64,000 nt of DNA, from positions 62,001 to 126,000 of the forward strand of contig NZ_JAGEPF010000032.1 in NCBI RefSeq assembly GCF_017573465.1, given 5' to 3'. Shown one piece after another: positions 44,408 through 52,068 of the stretch (the stretch's first letter is position 1; every line of letters begins with the position of its first letter). Below the pieces are notes generated by a model. The model did no database searches and was not told the DNA's origin. It saw only the letters and a program-made list of their open reading frames with translations. The translations under genes were made by a program, and so were the position numbers. The stretch comes from Actinomadura violacea (GTDB lineage Bacteria; Actinomycetota; Actinomycetes; Streptosporangiales; Streptosporangiaceae).

Positions 44408-45205
44408 GTGAAGAGCGTCGAGCCAGAGGTGTTCCTCGTAGCGCGGCCCGAGCTGGACTACGACGAGGTGGCCCGGTACCTGCGGGACGTCGGCGGCGAG
44501 AGCTGGCTGGAGCGCCTCGACCGCGGCGACCTCGACGACGAGCTGAACGACCCCCAGAACCTCGCCGAGTTCGCCGGCCGGCTCTGCTACCGCTCCTGGG
44601 AGCCCGGCCTCAACCCGAACGTGACCAAGGTCCGCACCGACTCGTCCGCCTACCTGGAGAACATCCTCCGGAGCCTGCACGGGTCGGTCCTGGAGCACGT
44701 CAGCTTCAGCTTCGTCCTGCACAACGTCAGCCGCGTCCTGACCCACGAGCTCGTCCGGCACCGGCCCGGCGTCGCGATCTCGCAGGAGTCGCTGCGCTAC
44801 GTCCGGCTCCAGGACATCCCCTTCTGGTTCCCCGAGTGGGCCCGCGAGGACCCCGAGCTGATGAAGCGCGCCACCGCGATGCTGGAGCAGATGGAGGAGT
44901 TCCAGGGCTGGATGACCGAGCACTTCGGGCTGGACGAGGAGGGCGTCCCCTTCAAGGAGAAGAAGCACAAGACCTCCTTCATGCGCCGCTTCGCCCCCGA
45001 GGGCCTCGGAACCGGCCTGGTCTGGACGGCGAACGTCCGCAGCCTGCGGCACACCCTGGAGAACCGGACCGCGCCCGGCGCCGAGGAGGAGATCCGCCTG
45101 CTCTTCGGCAAGATCGGCGAGCTCATGCGCGCGGAGGCGCCCGACCTGTTCGGCGACTACGAGATCGAGGACGGCGCCTGGGTCCCCAAGTGGCGCAAGG
45201 TCTGA
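44408..45205 (+). CDS. thyX: Flavin-dependent thymidylate synthase, atypical
   Basis: 265 residues from GTG 44408 (GGGGGG upstream). The ThyX hallmark is present but altered: RHR at 117-119 is followed by eight residues before the Ser (RHRPGVAISQESLRY), whereas the classical motif has seven. Other blocks fit: VLEHVSFSFVLHNVSRVLTHELV, TGLVWTANVRSLRH and the C-terminal FGDYEI. The enzyme makes dTMP from dUMP with FAD and methylene-folate. An alternative role as a divergent ThyX-like enzyme in another pathway cannot be excluded. Confidence 0.82.
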   Translation: MKSVEPEVFLVARPELDYDEVARYLRDVGGESWLERLDRGDLDDELNDPQNLAEFAGRLCYRSWEPGLNPNVTKVRTDSSAYLENILRSLHGSVLEHVSFSFVLHNVSRVLTHELVRHRPGVAISQESLRYVRLQDIPFWFPEWAREDPELMKRATAMLEQMEEFQGWMTEHFGLDEEGVPFKEKKHKTSFMRRFAPEGLGTGLVWTANVRSLRHTLENRTAPGAEEEIRLLFGKIGELMRAEAPDLFGDYEIEDGAWVPKWRKV

Positions 45206-45245
45206 CGCCCGGCTGAGCGCCGGCCGCGGCCCCGCCCGGGAAGGC

Positions 45246-45650
45246 TCATGCTTGCAGGACCGCCTGCGTCTGCGTGACCTGGGCGACGCGGCGGCCGGTG
45301 CCGTCATAAAGATCGGTCTGCACCACGATCGACGTCCGCCCGGCGTGCAGCGGATGCGACACGCCCCGCACGCTGCCGTCCTTCACCCCCCTGAAGAAGT
45401 TGGTCTTGGACTCCAGCGTCGTCGTGGACGCGCCCGGCGGCAGGTTGAGGAAGGCGCACGCCGCGCCGAGGGTGTCGGCGAGCGCCATCAGCGCCCCGCC
45501 GTGCATCAGCCCACCGGCGGTGCAGCGGTCCGCCGCCCAGTCGAGGTGGCCCGTCACCTCCTCCGGGTCGGCCGCGTCGATCTCCACGCCGAGCGCCCGG
45601 GCGAACGGCATGGCGTCGGCGATCTGGTCGGGGGTGATCCCGGTGGTCAT
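45246..45650 (-). CDS. PaaI-family hotdog thioesterase
   Basis: 134 residues, the normal size of one hotdog domain. The family signature is GGLMHGGALMALADTLGA (residues 46-63), where the Asp/Asn region after HGG positions the catalytic water, followed by TTLESKTNFFRGVKDG. These cytosolic enzymes hydrolyse acyl-CoA or aryl-CoA thioesters. A perfect TTACCTG/CAGGTAA palindrome lies 70 bases upstream of the start and is likely its operator. Confidence 0.9.
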   Translation of the reverse strand: MTTGITPDQIADAMPFARALGVEIDAADPEEVTGHLDWAADRCTAGGLMHGGALMALADTLGAACAFLNLPPGASTTTLESKTNFFRGVKDGSVRGVSHPLHAGRTSIVVQTDLYDGTGRRVAQVTQTQAVLQA

Positions 45651-45719
45651 GGAAGCCTCCTAGCACGGCTGCGAGAACCTACCCGCCCCACCCTCACGAT
45701 CCCCCGCGCGCCCCGTCCA

Positions 45720-45734
45720 TTACCTGACAGGTAA
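45720..45734. promoter_or_regulatory. Palindrome upstream of the thioesterase
   Basis: TTACCTG-A-CAGGTAA, perfect seven-base arms, in the 229-base gap between the thioesterase and lysE genes. The arm sequence is typical of TetR-type operators; the binding protein is unknown. Confidence 0.45.
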
Positions 45735-45879
45735 AGCGGAGACGTCCGACCTCACCCAGCACACAGAACATCCGCGACCATCTTTGACTTCCGTTTCCCG
45801 CGCGTCCCTCGGTTGAAGCCGGTGGTCTTCCTGATAGTGACGCGGCCCCCCATACGGAGGACCACTCCTGGCCGGCCGG

Positions 45880-46524
45880 TCAGGTGGACTGGTGGGCGGT
45901 TGCGAGCCTGACCGCGAACGCGATCAGCAGCACGCCCGTGACGCGCTCGATCGCCGCCTTCACGCGGGGGCGGCGCAGCAGGCGCCCGAAGCCGTCGACG
46001 GCGGCGACGTACAGGGTGAACCAGCCGAGGTAGAGCAGCGCGAACACGGCCGACAGCAGCAGCGTGCGCTGGTGCGCGGCGCTCGCCGTCGACCCGACGG
46101 ACAGGAACTGCGGCAGGAACGTCACGAAGAACAGCGCCACCTTCGGGTTGAGCGCGTTGCTCAGGAAGCCCTGCCGCAGCGCGCTCGCCGGCCGCTGCCG
46201 TGCCCGCCGGGCCGGCGCCTCCTCGGGTTCGCGGCGTGAACGGGCGGCCGAGCGCAGGGTCTGCACGGCCATCCACAGCAGGTAGGCGGCTCCGACGGTC
46301 TTCAGCGCGGTGAACGCCTTCGCCGAGGCGAGCAGCAGCGCGGACAGGCCGACCGCGGCGGCGCCCGCGTGCACCGCGAGCCCGGTCGCGCCGCCGAGCA
46401 TCGTCAGCAGCCCGGCCGCGCGGCCTCCGACGAGCGTGCTGCGGGTGATGAGGGCCTGGTCCGGCCCCGGAATCATGATCAGGACGAGCGCCGCGAGGGC
46501 GAAGGCGGGGATCGAGGTCTCCAT
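45880..46524 (-). CDS. LysE-family amino acid exporter
   Basis: 214 residues from ATG 46524, with six hydrophobic segments. The family start motif LVLIMIPGPDQAL is at residues 12-24, followed by GLLTMLGGATGLAVH and NALNPKVALFFVTFLPQF in the second half. It exports an amino acid or related metabolite. It is divergent from a LysR regulator with 66 bases between the starts, the classical exporter-regulator arrangement. Confidence 0.9.
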   Translation of the reverse strand: METSIPAFALAALVLIMIPGPDQALITRSTLVGGRAAGLLTMLGGATGLAVHAGAAAVGLSALLLASAKAFTALKTVGAAYLLWMAVQTLRSAARSRREPEEAPARRARQRPASALRQGFLSNALNPKVALFFVTFLPQFLSVGSTASAAHQRTLLLSAVFALLYLGWFTLYVAAVDGFGRLLRRPRVKAAIERVTGVLLIAFAVRLATAHQST

Positions 46525-46563
46525 GCGTCCAGCCTGCGGCTCCCGAGTCATGGCGTCCAATGC

Positions 46564-46585
46564 CTATGATCGTGGGAATCCATAG
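46564..46585. promoter_or_regulatory. LysR-type binding site in the lysE-lysR intergenic region
   Basis: CTATG (46564-46568), 12 bases, CATAG (46581-46585) is an inverted repeat compatible with a T-N11-A LysR box, just ahead of the lysR ATG. Confidence 0.4.
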
Positions 46586-46590
46586 ACAGG

Positions 46591-47463
46591 ATGAATATGT
46601 TGGACCTCGTCCGCCTGCGCGTGCTCGTCGCCGTCGCCCGGACCGGTTCCGTCACCGCGGCGGCCAAGGACCTGCACTGCACGCAGCCGTCGGTGAGCCA
46701 CCACATCGCCCGGCTGGAGGCGGAGACCGGGGCGGCGCTGCTGCAGCGCGTCGGACGCGGCGTCCGGCTCACCCCGGCCGGCGAACTGCTCGCCGAACGC
46801 GCCATGGAGATCCTCGGCCGGGTCGACGCGGCCGCGGCGGAGCTGTCCGCCCACGTCGGCCTGAGCGCCGGCAGGGTCAGGCTCGCCGGCTTCTCGTCGG
46901 CGATGAGCACCCTGATCCCGGCGGCCGCGACGGCGCTCGCCCGCGCCCATCCGGGCCTTGAGCTGGACCTCACCGACACGCACCCGCCCAAGGCGCTGCG
47001 GTTGCTGCGCGCCGGCAGGGTCGACGTCGCGGTCGTGTTCCGCTACGACGAGTCGCCGTCGGAGGAGCCGGGCGTCCGGCTCCACCACCTGCTCGACGAC
47101 CCCACGTTCCTGGTAACCCGTGGTCCGTCCGGAGACGGGACCCTGGCGGCGCATCGTGACGCACGCTGGATCGCCGGATGCGAACGGTGCCGCGGCCACC
47201 TGCTGGAGCTGTGCGCCCGGGCGGGGTTCACCCCGGAGATCGCCTACAGCACCGACGACATGGTGGTGATGCAGTCCCTGGTGGCGGCCGGACTGGGCGT
47301 CACCACCGTGCCGGGTCTCGCGCTGCGGGCTCATCGCGGCGCCGGCGTCGAGGCCACCGAGGTCCCGGCGGCGACCCGGCGGGTGTATGCGGCCACCTAT
47401 GGCGAACCGCCCGACCCGCCGGCGACCGCGGCGCTGCTCGCCGCCCTAGGCCAGGCGGTGTGA
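46591..47463 (+). CDS. LysR-family transcriptional regulator
   Basis: 290 residues; ATG 46591 with AGACAGG upstream, or ATG 46597. The HTH is standard (LRVLVAVARTGSVTAAAKDL, CTQPSVSHHIARLEAETGAALLQRVGRGVRLT). The C-terminal periplasmic-binding-like effector domain runs from about 90 to 290 with VDVAVVFRYDE and LVAAGLGVTTVPG. It probably activates the divergent lysE exporter in response to an exported amino acid. Confidence 0.93.
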   Translation: MNMLDLVRLRVLVAVARTGSVTAAAKDLHCTQPSVSHHIARLEAETGAALLQRVGRGVRLTPAGELLAERAMEILGRVDAAAAELSAHVGLSAGRVRLAGFSSAMSTLIPAAATALARAHPGLELDLTDTHPPKALRLLRAGRVDVAVVFRYDESPSEEPGVRLHHLLDDPTFLVTRGPSGDGTLAAHRDARWIAGCERCRGHLLELCARAGFTPEIAYSTDDMVVMQSLVAAGLGVTTVPGLALRAHRGAGVEATEVPAATRRVYAATYGEPPDPPATAALLAALGQAV

Positions 47464-47511
47464 ACCGCTGTGGCAGGGCCGGCCGAACCTGAAAGAGTGC
47501 GGCTCGCCGTC

Positions 47512-47816
47512 ATGCGGTGGACGAGCGCCTGGGGCGCCGCCGTGCAGCCTCCGGTCGGGGGCGACGAGGACTCCGGCGTGAACCGGTCGACGAGGGGGAT
47601 TCGCCGACCACACCGTCCGGCAGGTCGTGCGGGTCGGGCTCGGCGGCACCCGGATCCGCATGACGATCACCCGGGTCACCTTCGCCCATGCGTCCACGGC
47701 GGTGATCCCTCCCGGGAAGGAGCTCGTGAGCGACCCCTTCGCGCTGCCGGTGTCCGCGCTGGAACGCCTCGCGATCAGCCTGCGCTTCACCGGACCGACC
47801 GGGCCGGCCACCTTCC
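47512..47816 (+). pseudogene. SGNH/GDSL hydrolase N-terminal remnant, frameshifted
   Basis: The reading from ATG 47512 gives RWTSAWGAAVQPPVGG, the usual mature N-terminus of actinobacterial SGNH hydrolases. Near 47595 it must shift frame to continue as FADHTVRQVVRVGLGGTR, then PPGKELVSDPFALPVSALE and the segment LRFTGPTGPAT. The expected catalytic Ser block never comes: at about 47815 homology stops and transposase sequence begins. So this is a truncated, frameshifted fragment. The family call comes from my recognition of the motif series. Confidence 0.7.
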
Positions 47817-48112
47817 TTCCGGCTGCTGAAGCAGACGCTGGGCTGGACCAGCCCGCGACTGCGTTCCTCGCCGGCCGCCGATCGCTGGACTTGGCTGATC
47901 CTCGCCGCCCACGCCCGACTGCGCCTGGCGCGCGGGCTGGCCCGTGATCTGCGGCGGCCATGGGAACGCCCGGTGCGACCCGACCGGCTCACTCCCGCCC
48001 GTGCTCCCAAACCCTCCCAGCCCAGCCCCGGGCGACCTCCGGGCGTGACCAACCGCCAGCGCGCTCGGCGGCAGGAGGTCGGCCGGGTCCTGGCCACGGC
48101 GAAAGCTACGGA
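47814..48112 (+). mobile_element. Transposase C-terminal remnant (DDE type)
   Basis: Reading frame of codons at 47823, 47826 and so on: FRLLKQTLGWTSPRLRS, then AADRWTWLILAAHARLRLAR, LARDLRRPWERPVRPDRLTPAR and APKPSQPSPGRPPGVTNRQR. This is the C-terminal part of a streptomycete-type DDE transposase that normally reads FKQTLGWTxPKLR ... RPGPGRPPGSKNR. The usual RVRRGFR segment after LTPAR is missing. No terminal repeats were seen. It abuts the SGNH fragment directly. Confidence 0.7.
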
Positions 48113-48136
48113 GCAGGCACCCCTGCCGGCGAGGGC

Positions 48137-48604
48137 TCACTCGGACTCGGCCTTGACGAGATGCTCCACGACCGTGTCGCTCAGCGCGGCGAGAGCCTGG
48201 ACCTGCGCGGGCGTCAGCAGGTCGATGAAGTGGCGGCGGACGGACTCGACGTGCCGCGGCGCGGCCTCCTCGATCGTCCGTCGGCCTTCGTCGCTGAGGA
48301 CGATGACCGAGCCGCGGCCGTCGTCCGGGCTCGACTCGCGGGTGACCAGGCCGCGTTGCCGCATCCGTGCCACTTGGTGCGACAGGCGGCTCGGTGACCA
48401 GCGCATGTGCGCGGCCAGATCGGTCAGCCTGATCCGCCCGCCCGGCGTCTCGCCGAGATTGGACAGGACGTCGTAGTCGGCCTCCGAGAGCTTGGAGTCG
48501 GCGGCCAGGTCCCGGGCGAGCTGCCGGTCGAGCAGCAGTGACAGGCGCCGGTAGCCGCGCCAGGCGCGGTCCTCGTCGGAGTTGAGCCAGCGTGGTTCTT
48601 CCAT
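48137..48604 (-). CDS. MarR-family transcriptional regulator
   Basis: 155 residues from ATG 48604 (MEEPRWL, the family-like start); ATG 48625 is in frame and would give a leaderless message. The HTH and wing are clear (LTDLAAHMRWSPSRLSHQVARM, RGLVTRESSPDDGRGSVIVLSDEG). It is divergent from a YczE-like membrane protein and an F420-type oxidoreductase; two matching boxes between the starts make it very probably their repressor and its own. Confidence 0.92.
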   Translation of the reverse strand: MEEPRWLNSDEDRAWRGYRRLSLLLDRQLARDLAADSKLSEADYDVLSNLGETPGGRIRLTDLAAHMRWSPSRLSHQVARMRQRGLVTRESSPDDGRGSVIVLSDEGRRTIEEAAPRHVESVRRHFIDLLTPAQVQALAALSDTVVEHLVKAESE

Positions 48605-48615
48605 GCCGAACACTC

Positions 48616-48664
48616 TATTTGACATATCACATACTCGGATCATAGTTTCTTGACATGTCAAATA
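48616..48664. promoter_or_regulatory. Divergent promoter with two MarR boxes
   Basis: TATTTGACATATCA (48616-48629) is repeated in inverted orientation at 48651-48664 with one mismatch; the latter is part of the perfect palindrome TTGACATGTCAA (48650-48661). Each box contains a TTGACA -35 element for one direction. Rightward: TTGACA 48619-48624, 16 bases, CATAGT 48641-48646, so transcription would begin at the ATG 48655. Confidence 0.7.
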
Positions 48665-49248
48665 GATGGCGGAGGCTGAGCCACCTGTACGGCGGGCTCG
48701 TCCTCTTCGGCGTCAGCATCGGGCTGATGGTGCGCGCCGACCTCGGGCTCGACCCGTGGGACGTCCTGCACCAGGGCCTCGCCGCGCGGACCGGCCTCCC
48801 GCTCGGCTGGGTCGTCAACCTCACCGCGGCCGCCGTCCTGCTGCTCTGGGTCCCGTTGCGCCAGCGGCCCGGCCTCGGCACGGTCAGCAACGTCCTCGTC
48901 GTCGGCCTCGCCGCCGACGCGGCGCTGGCGATCGTCGCCGAGCCGTCCGGGCTCGGCTGGCGGATCTCGCTGCTGGCCGCCGCGATCGTCGGCAACGGCG
49001 CGGCGACCGGCCTCTACATCGGCGCCGGGTTCGGCCCCGGACCGCGCGACGGCCTCATGACCGGCCTCGCCGCGCGCGGCCACTCCATCCGGGCCATGCG
49101 CACCGCGATCGAGGCGGCCGTGCTGCTGCTCGGCTGGCTCCTCGGCGGGACGGTCGGGATCGGGACCGTCCTGTACGCGGTCGGCATCGGCCCGATCGCG
49201 CAGTTCTTCATTTCCAAGCTGGAGGTACGACCATGCGTTGCGGCCTGA
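48655..49248 (+). CDS. YczE/YitT-type integral membrane protein
   Basis: 197 residues with five to six hydrophobic segments. It begins MSNRWRRLSHLYGGLVLFG and has GLMVRADLGLDPWDVLHQG, GLYIGAGFGPGPRDGLMTG and the conserved RAMRTAIEAAVLLLGWLLGG, all typical of the YczE group. Function in the family is unknown (linked to lipopeptide production in Bacillus). The ATG is inside a MarR box and the message is probably leaderless. It overlaps the next gene by 16 bases. Confidence 0.88.
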   Translation: MSNRWRRLSHLYGGLVLFGVSIGLMVRADLGLDPWDVLHQGLAARTGLPLGWVVNLTAAAVLLLWVPLRQRPGLGTVSNVLVVGLAADAALAIVAEPSGLGWRISLLAAAIVGNGAATGLYIGAGFGPGPRDGLMTGLAARGHSIRAMRTAIEAAVLLLGWLLGGTVGIGTVLYAVGIGPIAQFFISKLEVRPCVAA

Positions 49249-50120
49249 ACGTCTCCACGTCGGCGGCGCCCGGCGCCGACCCCGTCGCCCGCGCGCGCGA
49301 GGCCGAGCGGCTCGGCTTCGACTTCGTGTCCGCGTCCGACCATCCGTGCACCGCGCACCCGACCATGGAGACCTGGACGATGCTGTCCTGGATCGCCGCC
49401 GCGACCAGCAGGATCACGATCGCGACGCGCGTCCTCGGCGTCCCGTACCGCAACCCGGCCATGGTCGCGAAGATGGCCGAGACGTTCGACCGGCTCTCCG
49501 GCGGACGGCTGATCCTCGGGCTCGGCGGCGGCTACTCCGACGAGGAGTTCCGCTCCTTCGGCATTCCCGTCCCGACGCCGCGGGACAAGATCGACGGCCT
49601 GGAGGACGCGATCCGCATCGCCCGCGGCCTGTGGAGCGAGCCGGCCTTCACCCACGCCGGCCGCGTCCACCACGTCGACGCGGCCGACCTCGAACCGAAG
49701 CCCGAGCGCGACATCCCGATCTGGCTCGGCACGTTCGGCCCGCGCGCACTCGACCTCACTGGACGGCTCGCCGACGGCTGGATCCCGTCGCTCGACTTCG
49801 CGCCGCCCGAGACGGCACGGGTCATGTTGGAGCGCATCGCGGCCGCCGCCGAGGACGCCGGACGCGACCCGGCCGGCATCACCCGCGCCTACAACGTCGG
49901 CGTCCGGATCGGCGGGCAGGCCGAGGACGGTCCGGGCCTGGTGAGCGGGCCGCCCGGCGCCGTCATCGAGCGGCTCCTCGGCTTCGTCGAGATCGGCTTC
50001 AACGCCTTCAACTTCATGCCCGCCGGTCCCGACATGGCCGAGCAGGTCGAGCGGCTCGCGCACGAGGTCCTGCCCGCGCTGCGCGAGGAGACCGCCGCGC
50101 CCGCGTGGCCGTTCACCTGA
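49233..50120 (+). CDS. LLM-class F420-dependent oxidoreductase
   Basis: 295 residues from ATG 49233 (GGAGG eight bases upstream, inside the end of the YczE gene). Luciferase-like barrel with FVSASDHP, ATRVLGVPYRNPAMVAKMAE, FDRLSGGRLILGLGGGYSD and IPIWLGTFGPRALDLTG. The reaction is probably F420-linked hydride transfer, substrate unknown. Coupling with the YczE gene and shared MarR control suggest a small inducible detoxification unit; this is inference. Confidence 0.9.
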   Translation: MRCGLNVSTSAAPGADPVARAREAERLGFDFVSASDHPCTAHPTMETWTMLSWIAAATSRITIATRVLGVPYRNPAMVAKMAETFDRLSGGRLILGLGGGYSDEEFRSFGIPVPTPRDKIDGLEDAIRIARGLWSEPAFTHAGRVHHVDAADLEPKPERDIPIWLGTFGPRALDLTGRLADGWIPSLDFAPPETARVMLERIAAAAEDAGRDPAGITRAYNVGVRIGGQAEDGPGLVSGPPGAVIERLLGFVEIGFNAFNFMPAGPDMAEQVERLAHEVLPALREETAAPAWPFT

Positions 50121-50128
50121 TCGTTCGC

Positions 50129-51076
50129 GTGAACGTCCATGCGGCGGGCCGCGCTCCGGCGCTCGGCGGAGACGTCATCGCGGTGCAGAGGGTGGGCGCC
50201 ACGTCGGGGCATGCCGGGGTGTCCTGGCCGCCTGCCCGTTCAGCGGATGAATCCGCGTGGGAGCGCTCCGGTTGGAGCGCGTTCTTGGATCCCGCGGACG
50301 TCGCCGTCCTGGCGATGGAGCCGTCCGGCCTGGTGGTGGCATGGAACCCGGCGATGGCGCGGCTGGCCGCCACACCGGCCGACCGAGCGATCGGCCGCCA
50401 CGTGACCGAGTTGTTCAAGCTGACCGACCAGGGCGGCGAGACGGTCGACCTCGCCGGGATCCGCTCCGGCATCGCCAAGATGACGATGAGCGGTGGTCGT
50501 TCGCTGTGGGTGGAGGTCTCGTGTTCGGCATCGGCGGGCGCGCGCTCCGGTGCGCTGCTCACCCCTCTCACCATGATCCATGGGCATGCTCAGCTGCTCG
50601 ACGATGCCGTCACCGAGGAGAACGCGCGGAAGTCCCTTGAGGCGATCCACGATGCCGTGGAGATGATGCGGCGCGTCATCGCCGACCTGGCCGTCGCCGT
50701 CAACGACGGCCCGCCGTCCCCGCGGGCCGTCCCGGCGACCGAACTCCTCGACGTGCCGTCGCTGATGCGCCGGACGCTGCAGAGCCTCCCGTCGGTGGCG
50801 GACAGGTCGCTGCTTTCGTCGCCCTCACGCCTCTTGGTACGCGGTGACCCGGTAGGGCTTCGGCAGTGCCTGCTCGTGGTCCTCGCCAACGTGCTCAAGC
50901 CCTACTACCGCTCCGCGGCCACCGAGGACCTCCCCGGGACAGGGCTCGGCCTGCACATCGCCGAGGTGGCGATATCGGCCATGCGCGGTCGCATCGACCT
51001 GGCGTCCGCGCCGTCCGGGGGCCTGCGCGTCGCTCTCCGGCTGCCCCTCGGCCCGCCCGAAGACGACTGGCCTTGA
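50129..51076 (+). pseudogene. Degenerate PAS sensor histidine kinase lacking the phospho-acceptor and ATP-binding core
   Basis: Open frame of 315 codons from GTG 50129 (start uncertain). A PAS domain covers about 50-140 (DVAVLAMEPSGLVVAWNPAM). Then SGALLTPLTMIHGHAQLL appears where an intact kinase would have LVSHELRTPLTMIHGHAQLL, so the His-Glu-Leu-Arg is gone. Further on, VVLANVLK runs straight into PYYRSAATEDLPGTGLGLHIAEVA, so the N-box to G1-box region is deleted. The G2 box GTGLGLHI remains. All deletions preserve the frame, so a protein may still be made, but not a working kinase. Confidence 0.7.
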
Positions 51077-51145
51077 GAAACGCGTTGCGGGCTCTGGTCC
51101 ACTCTCGATGAACCGGGGTAACCGAGCGCGGTCCCTGGGGCAGCG

Positions 51146-51445
51146 CTAGTGGAGTACTCGGATCCGTAGAAGGCCGAAGTCGGCACGGCCGACCATCTGC
51201 CGCCTCAAGAATTTGATCTTGTTCACGTTGCCTCCGACAGCGCCGCTGCTGTGCTCCAGAGTCAGCCCGGCTTGCACGTGTTGTGGTCACGGCGCAGACC
51301 GGTGGCGAAAGCGGCTAGATGAGTCGACTCTCCGGCTTCGGCCACGGTGATCCAGTCGTCGAGCAGGTGGCCATTCCGGGCGGTCATCATCGCAGCGAAG
51401 CCGCGGACGTGGCCGGCGGCCGGCAGGGCTCTTGCCGCACTCTCT
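51146..51445 (-). mobile_element. ISL3-family transposase C-terminal remnant
   Basis: On the minus strand the end of an ISL3-type transposase reads HLAAFATGLRRDHNT, then after a frameshift near 51280 AGLTLEHSSGAVGGNVNKIK and FLRRQMVGRADFGLLRIRVLH, with stop at 51146-51148. Functional family members have the invariant NSGPVEGHVNRIKxLKRQMxGRAxFxLLRKRVL. Everything upstream of about 51445 is lost. Confidence 0.75.
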
Positions 51446-51623
51446 GGTGGCCGCGTAGCGGCTGGAGCCGGCCCTGGACTGCGCGTCGGCTGCCGGTGAA
51501 CCAGTCGCACCGACGTCAGCGCCCCCCTTGCGACTCATCCCTGTTTTGTGCGGCCAGCGATGTTTTGCGGGCGGCTTATCGCCGCATATGCGCTGGTTGG
51601 CCCGAGTGGGGTATCTCCGCAGG

Positions 51624-51848
51624 GTGGTGGAGGTGGACCTTTCGGCTGTGTTCGACGAGCTGCCGGTGGCGTGCGCGCTGATCTCGCCTGACCTGGTGTT
51701 CATGTCGGTGAACCGGGCTTACGAGCGGCTCGCGCGGCGGCCCCGGGACGAGCTGGTCGGCCGGAACATCTTCCAGCGCTGCCCGGCGATGCCTCCGGCT
51801 CCAACGCCAGTACCAGCACATGCCAGGAACCACGGCGCTGCGTGGTGA
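51624..51848 (+). pseudogene. PAS-domain fragment
   Basis: GTG at 51624 or 51627 opens a frame with the front half of a PAS domain: FDELPVACALISPDLVFMSV, then NRAYERLARRPRDELVGRNIFQ. After this the homology stops and the frame ends at 51848 with unrelated residues. It probably is the N-terminus of a lost sensor kinase or phosphatase. The following 220 bases (51849-52068) hold nothing I recognise. Confidence 0.55.
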
Positions 51849-52068
51849 CGGTCAGCGTTCCCGGGCTGCACTGGCGGCCGCCGCCTGAGCCAATGGGCGG
51901 GGCGGCAGCGGGGCGAGGCACAGCTGAGCGGGACATACCTGGCCGGGGTGCAGGCGGGTCGGGCACAGTGGCCATCACGTTCGTCGGGAGTCCGTTTCCG
52001 ATGCTCCCATGTGGCTCCGGGTTCACGTAGGCCCGGAAACGGCGCATTCGTGGCGGTATCGTGTGGCG

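Noticed and set aside
42173..45307. A 1044-codon minus-strand frame joining the molybdopterin oxidoreductase to sequence antisense to thyX
   Set aside because: The first 355 codons lie opposite thyX and have no homology; a good ribosome site and the iron-sulfur start are at 44242.
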